A stretch of 61,034 nt of DNA from Saccoglossus kowalevskii (lineage: Eukaryota > Hemichordata > Enteropneusta > Harrimaniidae). The notes beneath the pieces are model-generated. The model did not search any database. It saw only the letters and a list, made by a program, of their open reading frames with translations, and had not been told where the DNA came from. Below are positions 49,901 through 55,983 of this stretch, in pieces. The number at the start of each line of letters is the position of its first letter. The first letter of the stretch is position 1. The translations under genes and the position numbers were made by a program. The stretch spans positions 1,981 through 63,014 of the forward strand of contig NW_003109115.1 in NCBI RefSeq assembly GCF_000003605.2, in the 5' to 3' direction.

Positions 49901-50522
49901 GGCGTTCATACTGTTACTACGAGAAAACAGTAAGCTCATTATACGTCACACATCAAATTTGCGGTTACAGCGAGTTCATTTTCATTTTATGTATCTCACC
50001 TTTAACTTCTTGTTTAGTTTACAGCAATACCTGTACAACAGAGCTAAATTTAGTGGCCCGAAGTCAGCGTAAAAGCTACAAATAGGAAAAACAAACATAT
50101 GGTTAAAAAATTTAAAACTTCGAACACTGTATACATATATGGGTGGCAGCAAATATAATACTTACTTTTCATAAATTAACTCGTCGTCGATACAGAAATA
50201 GTGTGTGTTTGTAGTACTTCTAGGTTTATTCCGCAAGGTTGCAAAATACAAGCGATCTGAAACGTGAAGGAATAACTGTGAGAAGAGATAAAGTCCATGA
50301 TAAAAATGTTAACATACAGTCGCGCGTAGTAAGTAGTACGGTATACGCAGTGTATGCTTTAAAACTCCCTACTACGTATACACACGCGAATGTCAGTCCA
50401 TCAACATTTTATATAGCATTCAGTTGTTGTCAATATCGGAAATGGCACCTACCTTTTATAATTTCTGAAGCGCTAAGTAACTCATTCTCTTCTGCCATTT
50501 CAAAAATCGTCCTATTATCCAT
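7922..50522 (-). CDS. CDC14: CDC14-type dual-specificity protein phosphatase, 15 exons plus alternative last exon (whole gene span)
   Basis: Cysteine-dependent phosphatase of the CDC14 family. Known members remove phosphate from CDK-type Ser-Pro sites and act in mitotic exit, cytokinesis, centrosomes and, in vertebrates, cilia. Translated exons join without frame loss into 541 residues before the last exon; the human CDC14A protein is about 594. Seen: an N-terminal A-domain (residues about 10-200), then the catalytic B-domain (about 205-375) with acid motif [10 protein letters not shown] (D258) and P-loop HCKAGLGRTG (nucleophile C285, R291), and the family motif [20 protein letters not shown]. 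The segment [10 protein letters not shown] (363-372) fits a leucine-rich nuclear export signal at the place known in CDC14A. A low-complexity Ser/Thr/basic tail follows. Coding segments (minus strand): 50522-50453, 50256-50166, 50075-50000, 45900-45808, 36989-36910, 28194-28065, 20712-20625, 20488-20258, 19785-19647, 19393-19243, 18464-18393, 15424-15309, 15138-15091, 10352-10209, 9533-9440, then 8752-8672 or 7975-7922. Whether it is the CDC14A/B pro-ortholog is inference; the tail resembles CDC14A. Confidence 0.95.
8572..8577 (-). terminator. Poly(A) signal AATAAA for last exon A
   Basis: Canonical hexamer on the minus strand about 95 nt after the stop of candidate exon A. It is a common hexamer in AT-rich DNA, so position is the only support. 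Confidence 0.35.
8672..8752 (-). CDS. CDC14: Candidate CDC14 last exon A (26 residues, stop TGA)
   Basis: After the acceptor TTTTTCACAG the phase-0 frame reads [19 protein letters not shown] and ends with a TGA at 8674-8672. An AATAAA lies about 95 nt downstream at 8577-8572. It would give a 567-residue protein. I recognise no similarity. The segment also contains CAAGATGGCGGC, a YY1-site or Kozak-like word, so a regulatory origin is an alternative. Confidence 0.45.
   Translation of the reverse strand, partial: CHTDYTHFHPPHTQRQDGGALTSPDC
9440..9533 (-). CDS. CDC14: CDC14 exon 15 (tail)
   Basis: 94 nt, acceptor ATCAG, donor CCA|GTAAGT, ending in phase 0 so either candidate last exon can follow. 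It encodes [20 protein letters not shown] then [11 protein letters not shown]. No strong family similarity; accepted because splice sites and frame fit and the composition is protein-like. Confidence 0.65.
10209..10352 (-). CDS. CDC14: CDC14 exon 14 (Ser/Thr-rich tail)
   Basis: 144 nt, acceptor ACCAG, donor AAG|GTGAGC, frame preserved from exon 13. The encoded tail is rich in Ser, Thr, Lys and Arg, including TMSPMKSSK with an S-P-x-K CDK-type site, as is usual for the poorly conserved tail of metazoan CDC14. Supported by frame and splice sites more than by similarity. Confidence 0.78.
10539..10694 (+). mobile_element. TTAA-ended MITE family C, copy 2
   Basis: 156 bp, TTAAAG...GAGTCGTCACCTGCGCATG at the left and GCAGGTGCGATTCTCCCGCTTTAA at the right (read as separate words). 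The middle matches copy 3, e.g. GAGCCTTTGCGTTTTTA. Flanking TTAA on both sides fits a TTAA-type target duplication. Confidence 0.75.
11071..11159. mobile_element. Short MITE family B (TTTGCTCTATTA ends), hairpin copy
   Basis: 89 bp near-palindrome: TGTATTTGCTCTATTATAAG at the left, CTAATAGAGCAAATATGG at the right. The same end word occurs near 3742, 5010, 5270 (inverted), 30965, 33066, 35825 (inverted), 36470, 44663 and 44810 (inverted). Confidence 0.65.
11163..11327 (+). mobile_element. TTAA-ended MITE family C, copy 3
   Basis: 165 bp, same orientation as copy 2 and only about 470 bp from it, ending ACTCCCCTCCCACTTTAA-like (GTGACTCCCCTCCCACTTTA). The 5 bp just left of it are shared with a family B element that ends at 11159, so the two insertions abut. 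Confidence 0.75.
12459..12592 (+). pseudogene. Possible LINE-like protein remnant, arm 1
   Basis: A plus-strand reading gives [20 protein letters not shown] then RTG and a stop. The DNA is the inverse of 13266-13400. KLLTG followed by a short spacer recalls the C-terminal region of invertebrate LINE polyproteins, but the match is short. Confidence 0.3.
13266..13400 (-). pseudogene. Possible LINE-like protein remnant, arm 2
   Basis: The minus-strand reading [20 protein letters not shown] then YEIRANQ aligns with the plus-strand reading at 12459-12592 (shared AKLLTG, C, DRY and IR). It forms an inverted repeat with that arm about 0.7 kb away. It sits inside a 141-codon open frame whose remainder is AT-rich and noncoding-looking. 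Confidence 0.3.
15091..15138 (-). CDS. CDC14: CDC14 exon 13
   Basis: 48 nt micro-exon-like segment, acceptor CTCCAG, donor AG|GTGAGT, phase preserved on both sides. It encodes [15 protein letters not shown], matching the SQPFR segment in the tail of CDC14A. The intron to exon 12 is only 170 nt. Confidence 0.85.
15309..15424 (-). CDS. CDC14: CDC14 exon 12 (basic conserved tail motif)
   Basis: 116 nt, acceptor TAG, donor AA|GTAAGT. It contains [19 protein letters not shown], clearly related to the conserved TQGDKLRALKSQR segment of CDC14A, and supports the exon chain beyond the catalytic domain. Confidence 0.93.
16653..16860. repeat. Degenerate pentamer-type repeat
   Basis: Begins as (CCAGA)n and drifts through GACTGGACTGGACAGGACAG-type words, all built from five-base steps. 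A degenerate simple-sequence array in CDC14 intron 11. Confidence 0.85.
16896..17102 (+). mobile_element. Fold-back element family A, copy 2
   Basis: Same order of internal blocks as copy 1, including the core around TATAGGAAAAAAGGTATAT and CCTTCAGCGAAAATTA, with an eroded left end. Lies in CDC14 intron 11. Confidence 0.65.
18393..18464 (-). CDS. CDC14: CDC14 exon 11 (acidic linker)
   Basis: 72 nt, 24 whole codons, acceptor ACAG, donor CAG|GTAACA. It encodes [20 protein letters not shown] plus RYYQ, an acidic linker corresponding to the acidic stretch after the catalytic domain in CDC14A. As a phase 0-0 exon it could be skipped without loss of frame. Confidence 0.85.
19243..19393 (-). CDS. 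CDC14: CDC14 exon 10 (end of catalytic core, export-signal-like segment)
   Basis: 151 nt, acceptor CCCAG, donor GAG|GTAAGA. It encodes [20 protein letters not shown], completing the catalytic domain, then a Ser/Thr-rich linker with [12 protein letters not shown]. The spacing L364-V367-I370-I372 fits a CRM1-type nuclear export signal, which is known at the corresponding place of human CDC14A; its function here is inferred. Confidence 0.95.
19647..19785 (-). CDS. CDC14: CDC14 exon 9 (second half of P-loop)
   Basis: 139 nt, acceptor TACAG, donor GA|GTGAGT. It encodes [20 protein letters not shown], then [20 protein letters not shown] and QQNYLE. It supplies R291 of the CX5R signature and the conserved [11 protein letters not shown] loop. 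Confidence 0.98.
20258..20488 (-). CDS. CDC14: CDC14 exon 8 (acid loop and catalytic cysteine)
   Basis: 231 nt, the longest coding exon. It encodes [20 protein letters not shown], the VVRLNKK strand, the general-acid loop [10 protein letters not shown] (D258) and the first half of the signature VHCK, with nucleophile C285. The donor AAAG|GTGAGA cuts the signature loop after HCK, and the rest (AGLGRTG) is in exon 9. Confidence 0.98.
20625..20712 (-). CDS. CDC14: CDC14 exon 7
   Basis: 88 nt, acceptor CTCAG, donor ACG|GTAAGT. It encodes [20 protein letters not shown] then PHNKSKIEN, the start of the catalytic domain. A 369 bp transposon copy begins only 65 nt upstream of its acceptor, within intron 6. 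Confidence 0.97.
20778..21146 (-). mobile_element. 369 bp inverted-repeat transposon, copy 1 (CDC14 intron 6)
   Basis: CpG-rich block bounded by AATAG...ATTTTCCGTACA and its inverted counterpart. It is near-identical, in the opposite direction, to 55984-56352, and both copies span 369 bp. The ends fit a TA target duplication or an AATAG terminus. The near end is 65 nt from the exon 7 acceptor. A minus-strand ORF from the ATG at 20999 ([20 protein letters not shown]...) stays open across the element and beyond; in copy 2 it is stopped after 41 codons. Confidence 0.85.
21911..22375. repeat. Minisatellite, 51 bp unit x 9
   Basis: The word CATTTGTAGTAACATGAAAT recurs at 21921, 21972, 22029, 22080, 22131, 22182, 22233, 22284 and 22335: eight steps of 51 bp except one of 57 caused by a 6 bp insertion (a repeated CATGTA). 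Units differ by very few substitutions, so the array is young or homogenised. 51 is a multiple of 3, so open frames of 111-173 codons appear on the minus strand; I regard these as non-coding. Lies in CDC14 intron 6. Confidence 0.97.
22953..23974. mobile_element. 1,022 bp DNA transposon with 35 bp terminal inverted repeats and an ORF
   Basis: The left end (22953-22987) and the reverse complement of the right end (23940-23974) agree at 32 of 35 positions; both share GGCCACAC and TTAATTTTATGGATGACATC. Just inside each end are a GCG-rich word with ATTAG and a long A run (left) or T run (right). The interior is more GC- and CpG-rich than the intron around it and holds a 142-codon ORF on the plus strand. 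No clear target duplication; TA or AT at the edges is possible. It lies in CDC14 intron 6, and its ORF runs opposite to the gene. I cannot name the superfamily. Confidence 0.8.
23168..23596 (+). CDS. ORF inside the 1,022 bp transposon, unknown function
   Basis: 142 codons. The ATG is in a strong context (A at -3, G at +4; AACATGGCG). The first 115 or so residues look like a folded globular protein: [19 protein letters not shown], a DVGQGDVAF segment, and many evenly spaced charged and aromatic residues. From about residue 118 (after PLWRRRKF) the reading becomes hydrophobic and AT-rich, suggesting the true coding part ends or is spliced there. No transposase catalytic motif is visible. It may be the N-terminal part of an element-encoded protein, a captured host fragment, or the remnant of a longer ORF deleted from this copy. 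An AATAAA lies downstream near 23785. Confidence 0.5.
   Translation: MATTPPKYVSIKVQRKNGGIVVDWYAIDVGQGDVAFTQLYERLVAASEFRPDNFKDILSRVAIPRFFCNDERNGRGVEVYDGLKVGQATSQFGCFVSIEVDKTAKKAEEVPLWRRRKFSSYFLVRIICLHTQCNVLLVIVIK
24637..24650. promoter_or_regulatory. RFX X-box-like palindrome in CDC14 intron 6
   Basis: GTTGCCATGGTAAC fits the RFX X-box consensus GTNRCC-(0-3)-RGYAAC in full. RFX factors control ciliary genes, and CDC14A has ciliary roles in vertebrates, but a single intronic motif does not show function. Confidence 0.35.
26787..27003 (-). mobile_element. Fold-back element family A, copy 3
   Basis: Inverse orientation to copies 1 and 2: the CTCGCTGAAGGGA block is on the left and CCTTTTCAGTGAAAATTAAT on the right. 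Lies in CDC14 intron 6. Confidence 0.65.
28065..28194 (-). CDS. CDC14: CDC14 exon 6
   Basis: 130 nt, acceptor CAG, donor GAG|GTAAGT. It begins by completing Arg, then reads [20 protein letters not shown] and ends [10 protein letters not shown], the linker into the catalytic domain. Strong match to the CDC14 family. Confidence 0.97.
28195..36909 (-). other. CDC14: CDC14 intron 5 (8.7 kb)
   Basis: AT-rich, with scattered family B ends (30,965; 33,066; 35,825; 36,470) and a weak X-box-like word. No nested gene seen on either strand; open frames are under 115 codons and have random composition. Confidence 0.75.
29271..29284. promoter_or_regulatory. Second X-box-like word in CDC14 intron 5
   Basis: GTAACCATGGCAAT matches the X-box except at the last position. 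Weaker than the site in intron 6 and possibly chance. Confidence 0.2.
36910..36989 (-). CDS. CDC14: CDC14 exon 5
   Basis: 80 nt, acceptor TAG, donor AG|GTAAGA. It encodes [20 protein letters not shown] and PPYLPF, matching the conserved A-domain helix and PPYLPFRDASFG junction. It is isolated between two introns of about 8.7-8.8 kb. Confidence 0.96.
37194..37336 (-). mobile_element. Fold-back element family A, copy 4 (internally deleted)
   Basis: 143 bp with well-preserved ends TACTGTAGAATACTTTATTT and TTCTACAGTA but lacking part of the middle. Lies in CDC14 intron 4, about 200 bp from exon 5. Confidence 0.7.
38445..38628. mobile_element. 184 bp element with CAGGGGTTTC ends and 6 bp target duplication
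   Basis: Ends CAGGGGTTTCG and (inverted) TGAAACCCCTG, directly flanked by ATACAC on both sides (38439-38444 and 38629-38634). The interior is GC-rich (GCCCATCGCCGGCTACAAGC). CAGGGG ends are typical of hAT elements, though hAT duplications are usually 8 bp. Lies in CDC14 intron 4. Confidence 0.7.
41465..41640 (+). repeat. Dispersed repeat, copy 1 (GATTGGTCT family)
   Basis: Shares AGTTGAGTCAA, CATGCCAACAAACAGCT, GATTGGTCTGAC, GTAGCCTAT and TTACATT in the same order with 47805-47960. Lies in CDC14 intron 4. Confidence 0.55.
43873..44495. repeat. Internally duplicated dispersed repeat
   Basis: The block around ACATGATGTATAATGAATAT, ATTTGAACATAATCAGT and AGAAATGCTTGAT appears twice, at about 43873-44117 and 44151-44345. 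It ends with CCCCGTTTTCGGACTGCGCC and ACGAGGACTAAAAA. Several CCATTTTG words also repeat. Lies in CDC14 intron 4. It looks like a mobile repeat with a monomeric substructure. Confidence 0.6.
44656..44826. mobile_element. Family B element, about 170 bp
   Basis: Left ACTGTATTTGCTTTATTAGG and right CTAATAGAGTGAATACAGTA are imperfect inverses. Lies in CDC14 intron 4. Confidence 0.5.
44829..44935. repeat. GC-rich patch, likely mobile-element end
   Basis: GTGTTCTCCACAAGGGGTTT followed by GGCGGGCGGCCCGCCCAT stands out in AT-rich intron 4. A related word (GGGTTCTCCACGGTTT, minus strand) occurs at about 58,335-58,350 beside another GC-rich stretch (58,297-58,330), which suggests ends of one dispersed family. 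Confidence 0.4.
45808..45900 (-). CDS. CDC14: CDC14 exon 4
   Basis: 93 nt, 31 whole codons, acceptor CAG and donor GTAAGT. It encodes [20 protein letters not shown] and [11 protein letters not shown], the family's A-domain segment that in human reads [21 protein letters not shown]. Human Cys is Ser here, which has no catalytic meaning because the A-domain lacks the active site. Confidence 0.96.
45901..49999 (-). other. CDC14: CDC14 intron 3 (4.1 kb)
   Basis: AT-rich. Holds one GATTGGTCT repeat copy at 47805-47960; nothing else I can support. Confidence 0.75.
47805..47960 (+). repeat. Dispersed repeat, copy 2 (GATTGGTCT family)
   Basis: Direct, diverged counterpart of 41465-41640, located in CDC14 intron 3. 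Confidence 0.55.
50000..50075 (-). CDS. CDC14: CDC14 exon 3
   Basis: 76 nt, acceptor TAG, donor AAG|GTGAGA, ending in phase 0. It encodes the conserved A-domain motif [20 protein letters not shown] and the following NKKLK. It lies 4.1 kb from exon 4. Confidence 0.96.
50166..50256 (-). CDS. CDC14: CDC14 exon 2
   Basis: 91 nt, acceptor CAG and donor AA|GTAAGT. It completes the Asp codon begun in exon 1 and encodes [20 protein letters not shown] followed by an acidic stretch, the conserved first strand region of the CDC14 A-domain. The flanking introns are short (196 and 90 nt), unlike those further on. Confidence 0.95.
50453..50522 (-). CDS. CDC14: CDC14 exon 1 (start codon exon)
   Basis: Encodes residues 1-23 plus one base, ending in donor G|GTAGGT. 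Two in-frame ATGs compete. The first, at 50522, has T at -3 and G at +4. The second, at 50498 (codon 9, MAEENELL), has G at -3 and G at +4, which is a stronger context, and its length to the catalytic Cys is closer to human CDC14A. An in-frame TAA lies about 36 nt upstream of the first ATG, so the ORF cannot extend much further in this exon. I give the longer form but consider codon 9 the likelier start. Confidence 0.88.
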
Positions 50523-50860
50523 TAAAATAGTCCCACCGTACCGGTTTCCGACCCAAACTTAAAAGTCCCCCACTCAACAACAGATCACTGGGTGACCTTA
50601 AATCCCTGTTTCCGCGTGTTGTCTGACGATATCCTTAAAGTTACGAAGCAGCAACAACCATGAACACATACACTGCGTGCGCAAATAGACGTGATGACCT
50701 GTGCTCGATGGTAAAGGGGACAAAATTTGATCCAAAAACGACGAAACGACCTGCCAAACTTCTAGGAGACGCGAACGGCCATATTTCTTTTGGATAAATT
50801 CGAAAACAGGGCTGGCTACAGGTCATGTGTCACTGGCGGGCCAATCAGCAGCTCAGTTCA
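50523..50860 (-). promoter_or_regulatory. Probable CDC14 promoter and 5' leader
   Basis: CpG-containing sequence directly upstream of the first coding exon. At 50833-50847 it holds TGGCGGG next to CCAATCA, resembling an E2F half-site beside a CCAAT box, and at 50799-50805 an ATTCGAA word like a CHR element. Such pairs are known in cell-cycle promoters. The transcription start is not visible, and the assignment rests on position and short motifs only. Confidence 0.4.
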
Positions 50861-51720
50861 GTTCGTTGTCACGGGAATATGTTAATTGCTAGTGCTTCGC
50901 AGTGTTGTCATCGCCAAATAGAAACACTATTTTGGATACAACCATTTTCGTATCTAGGGGTGAATTTCGAAGATACATTACGGTATTTAAATTATACAAT
51001 TAATATCATTGAATATTTTGGGTGCAATGGAATATATTAAGATGGTTATACGTCGTTTATAGGCATGTTATTTGAGAAAGAAAAAAATGCACAGCCCACA
51101 TTTCATTATCGATTTTAAATATTTACCTTCATCAACAATGAAATGTTCCACGAGGGGATGATGTCATCCGTCTTTTACGAACGAAACATGCGATATATTG
51201 AACTGTTGATAAACTCAGTGGTTTCCCTTTCATACACAAACAACACGTTCAACCAGAAAACAGAAGCACGAAGCCAATAAAATTGATCATAAATACGGGG
51301 TCGATACCAGTTGTCAAAAGTTATTATTGCCACTTAGTAATTCAGTTGTGTTGGCCCGAAAATATGTCGTATTATTGTGTTCACTATTGACAGTGCAAAC
51401 AAATATATTCATGCAAAATGAATTGGGGGGAAAAACTTGTATATGTTGCCGCTGTTTTTTTGTTTTATGTTTGTTTGTTGTTGTTGTTGTTTTTAATTCA
51501 AAGACTGATACAATATCGCAATGGAACTTGGAAGTTATTAGAAAAAGGGAGAGAGCGGCTTTTAATCTGGTTTACTTTAGTTTTGTTTCAAGCTGAATCC
51601 GGATCTGCTTTATATCGTCATTGTGATTTATGTTTTTCACACGATGATCAGTACCGCATACCGTCCACAAACCAGGGATGAACCAGGGAAAAACGTATCA
51701 GAACGTAACTTGAGGGGGCA

Positions 51721-51993
51721 GGAGGGTAGCTGGTACAGGTTACAGGAATTAAAAACGGTATTTTACGTTTTTACAAGAAATAAAATGATAGTTCCATTTA
51801 CAGTAAAAACTCCTAATTACATTTTACATTTTTATAATATTTTTGATAATTTGGGTTTAAGAATCAAAATTGGAAATTACGTACGAATTACGACATTCAA
51901 TTCGAGAAATGCTTTATACGTTTACAAAAAATAATATCTTTGTACAAATTACGGACGAATAAAATAGCTGATTAGATTTTACACCTTGCCCGT
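51721..51993 (+). repeat. Direct repeat, copy 1
   Basis: About 273 bp matching 52698-52990 in the same direction, e.g. ATTTTACGTTTTTACA, TAAAATGAAAGTTCCATTTA-like, GCTTTATACG and AATAAAATAGCTGATTA. AT-rich with regular TACG words. Confidence 0.85.
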
Positions 51994-52697
51994 GTCTACG
52001 AATTTATACGTTTTTTTTATTTATTTAAATTACATTATTACAAAAATAAAAATAGTTAATTACAGCTTATGAAAATACCCCTTGCCAACCCTCTAACTTA
52101 TTCTCCCCTCTATGATACCACTGAAAGACGTGTCTCTTTCAATACACGTAATCGTAAAGTCTTCAAATGAGGCAACGTCTAGGACGCCCTCAATTGACAG
52201 TCATTATATATTCCTTACCTTGTATGTATAGGTTGGGAGATGGTTCGCGTCTGGGTCGTTTTGACACCTGGTGTATAATCAGTAGAACACAATCTTCTGC
52301 TTTCCGTTTTCTACCCTGTGTCATTGCTGAAAATACACATATAATCTATCACTACTAAATTCATTACCGTGGTTGAAGTAGTTTCAGCTCGAGATTCAGT
52401 TGAGATCGGGGATTGAGACCGTTCTATACCTGTTTCCCGGGCCTATTCCAGGAAGGAGAGGAAAAGGCATTTGTTTACGCATGATGCCTGTTTCAGAGAC
52501 TCTTCGGCCTTGAAAAAGTCAACAATTAAGGCTTGTACAATTTTCAGGGGACGTGTAATGCGGCGACAGGTGTCGATTTCACATCACAATAGCCGGAGAA
52601 ATGATCTACAGAGATGTTGATAAATTCAAATCTAAATTTGAGCTAACATTACACAAAGGGCCACGAGTTCTTGCGCTTCAGAATAAAGAAGGAGATA

Positions 52698-52990
52698 AGG
52701 GGGATAGCTAGTACAGATTACAGGAAGAAAAAGGGCATTTTACGTTTTTACAGAAAATAAAATGAAAGTTCCATTTACAATGATCACAAGTTTTTACACT
52801 TTACAGATAAAGCAAATTCCACTATACATTTTTATATTTGATAATTTGTGTTTAAGAATCAAAATTAGGAATTGCGTGAGAATTGCGACATTTAATGTGG
52901 AAAATGCTTTATACGCTTACAAAAAATAAAATCTGTGTACAAATTACCGTCGAATAAAATAGCTGATTACATTTTACATCTTGCCCATGT
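52698..52990 (+). repeat. Direct repeat, copy 2
   Basis: About 293 bp, diverged relative to 51721-51993 and about 20 bp longer in the middle. The copies are 977 bp apart in the same orientation. This could be a dispersed repeat inserted twice, a local duplication, or the two ends of a small LTR-type element. Confidence 0.85.
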
Positions 52991-53399
52991 AATGTAAATG
53001 TAATGTTGCTTCCACTAGTTGCGGACAACATTCTATTGAGTTCGAGATCGAATTCGTTTCAGAAATCTTGAAATTGTACGTCCGAGAACGGCCACAGTGA
53101 GAGTACCCCGAAGGAGTCATTCACACGGAAGAGATTATATATGTACTGTCATGAATTTGTTTTCGCGTATCTGTTGACCGACTTAATTAGTTGATTATTA
53201 GCGAATTGCTGTGTTATGTCTGTCATCGTGTAGGCCTATTTGAAGTTTTGGACGGAACTTGGCTCAGTGATTTGGAACTAATTACCAGATAACCACCGCT
53301 TTTTAGACTACTCAATCTGACAGTTTATATCCATAGTTATTAATGTAGTGAACGATTAATCAAAAGATATGACGTATTCAGTACTTAGTGTGATTGGCT

Positions 53400-54020
53400 T
53401 TATGATTGAAGGTTACGCCCTAGAGTTTTTTTACTGTTTTGTAATTGGTTAGAGTTTTGAAAATGAATAAAGAGAGCTTGAGTTGGTCTTGGCGAAGACT
53501 CCACGACAGACGCAGTAGAGAGAGAGTGCAGTCGAGAGTCCAGTCCAGGGGCGAGCCTTGAGGCAGTCCAGTCTTGGGCGAGTCTTGGTTCAGCCTTGTG
53601 AGAGTCTTGGGAACTTTTCCCCAGGGCGCTGTGTCTTATAGAGTGCTCCAAAAGATCGACTAAGACGAGAGTTGAAACGTATTTCGTTGTGTGTGCCTTA
53701 TTTGACTGTAAAGTTAAAGTGACTTTCCCGATCCCGTACCACAAGGGGACGAGATAGAGAGACGAGACGAGTTTCCCCCCTGACAAGTGTGGAGAACCCC
53801 GAGAGAGAGATTTCCCCCTGATACGTGGTGGAGAACCCGGGCATTGCGTCTTACGCACATTGACATCCTGTGAAGAAAAGTGAAATGGCGAAGATGTGTC
53901 TTTCTTGTGAACCGAACTAACTGGCTCGATGGCAGAGACGAAACCGCGCTTGACGACTAACACCGTTAACAGTATGGAGAACAGTGGAGAACCCCGAGAG
54001 AGAGATTTCCCCCCTGATAG
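53400..54020 (+). repeat. GC-rich element with repeated modules, possible LTR or retroelement leader
   Basis: Clearly richer in G and C than its surroundings. An AATAAA at 53466 precedes GAG-rich sequence. The module GTGGAGAACCCCGAGAGAGA followed by GATTTCCCCC and TGATA occurs at 53788-53822 and again at 53984-54019, with partial versions near 53770 and 53825 (TGGTGGAGAACCCGGGC). TGG-initial words after CA are what a primer binding site would look like, but I cannot name the tRNA, and no gag or pol is present. A solo or truncated retroelement is the best guess. Confidence 0.45.
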
Positions 54021-55012
54021 TACTGTAAAACAGCTACATGCCACTTTAGCGAATTTGACTCCATGCATGAATTAACTAATCTTAATTTAGCTGAAGTGCC
54101 AACAATCTCATTGTGAGAATATACTTTATTTTAAATTAGCGACATCATGAATCAGCGAAATTACAGATTAGCTAAATTAGCTAAAATAACATGCTAGCTA
54201 AAAAGACATGTCTTTCAGTATATTGGCCCCATTAATACATTATGTATCATAATGTACATTATTTTGACTTTTTGCATGTCCACATAGGAAACTAACTAGA
54301 TATTGCATTCATTTAAAAACTATGAAAACGTATTATTTTATCCCACCGTCTCATAAATGTGGGGATTATGAACGGAATGTTTGTATCACTGGTATTATGA
54401 GGTCAGCGGAAATTGAAGAACACTTTTGTAAGAAATGTAATTTCTCACTTTGGGGGTATTTCTATTTAAATGTAAGCATGACTAGAACTGTACATAGATC
54501 ATTTTGTTTGAACAAATGCGTAATATACGTACGAACGTAGTAAGCTTAAAACAGAAAATATTTAGACATGATAAATGACACAGAAATAACAGCTAAAACT
54601 ATAATGAAATGAAAGTAACTATCGTGGCTAAATACGTTACTTTGTTACTACTTTGCAGGAATTCACAGTTTAATAAATATGTTGTATATGAAAGATGCTA
54701 CATTATTTCAGAGTGAAACTCGCAACCAGATTACAAAATTATACAATTCCCTTATTGTTCGTAACCGCAACCAAGTGCACGCATGCCGTGCGCGTCCACC
54801 AGGAGCGCCACGAAGCGTCCGCGTTTTCACGTTCAAGCTACCATGTACTCACCTAATTTACGCTACAGTCAGGGCCAGCAGCGCGTAAAGTAAATTTGTT
54901 GTACAATTCAGACGTGTTCACAGCAACACAAACGAATAGCACACTTTTTTTTATTTCCTGAACTCAACTTTCATTCGCTTGTGTCACCGTTTATTGGCGA
55001 ATATATGAACCG

Positions 55013-55020
55013 TGACGTCA
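55013..55020. promoter_or_regulatory. Perfect CRE palindrome (TGACGTCA)
   Basis: Full cAMP-response-element palindrome in a locally CpG-rich patch (about 54,760-55,080) inside the intergenic region. On the minus strand a good donor (TTAG|GTGAGTAC) sits at 54853/54852, so a noncoding first exon upstream of CDC14 is possible. This is inference from motifs. Confidence 0.3.
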
Positions 55021-55983
55021 TAAGACAATGGAACGCTTCAGATGAAATATTCCCTTTGTCGCCGTAGAGGACTGTGGACTCTTGCTGCCGACTGTCGTCT
55101 TACATTGTCTTGTATTTTCATTTTGTTTTCTGACATGCTATTATTATCTATTTTCAACCTCTTACAATACAAACAGTACTTAAGGTAGAACACTACACAA
55201 AAGTAAACAATTTTTAAAAGTTTGTTATAAAATGAAATAAAACATTGCGGTCACAATGTTTAAAATATTTTTAGTGGGGTTTTCATGAGGATATGTGTTT
55301 TCATTGTGCTCTATCGAAATTGTTGCTAAAATCGAATTCTGTGCGTATTATTTATAAAAAAAGGTGGATTTACAGTGAACCACGGTTACTAGGATTTTCA
55401 GTGTATATACCAAATAAATACCAAACAAATACGGGATTTCAACCGAGATGGTCGGTGCACGATACAATTCCTTACTACATGAACGTACAGTTTTGCCTCA
55501 ACACAATTTAAGTGAAGACTCAAATGTGATTACTGTTTTGGATTTGATATGCTGTACAACAAAGCCCCACAATGACACAACTAGAAATGTAATATTGGCT
55601 ACTAAATACATGTATTATAATCAAAGAACCGATTTCTCTTGGAGCTTTTGTGTCTTTTTAACAGTTCAAAAGGTTATATCACATTAAATTAAATTTTACA
55701 AGAAATTTTAGGCTATAATAATAGTATATACATACCAAATTTCGCTTCATGTCCAGTTTTTCTCTTATGTTCAAAATTTAAAATCCATTTGGGATTCTGG
55801 TGATGTAGCCCCTTTTTATGTTTAAATTCGACTGAATTGAACTATGAAGACACAAAGAATGAAGAATGTCATCGAAATTTCATCATAGCCGAAATGAAAT
55901 TGGCATTCAAGTAAATTAAAACAAATGGCGAAAGTGTGGAACACATGAGAACAAACCAAAATGGCAAATGTGCATCAGTAACC

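Noticed and set aside
53400-54068. 222-codon open frame on the minus strand
   Set aside because: It lies antisense across a GC-rich block whose repeated GAGAACCCC modules suppress stops on that strand. The translation shows the module repeated (SLSRGSP) and no domain-like pattern.
54679-54888. 69-codon ORF ending in an Arg/Pro-rich stretch
   Set aside because: The second half simply reads a CpG-rich patch; the first half is AT-rich noise.
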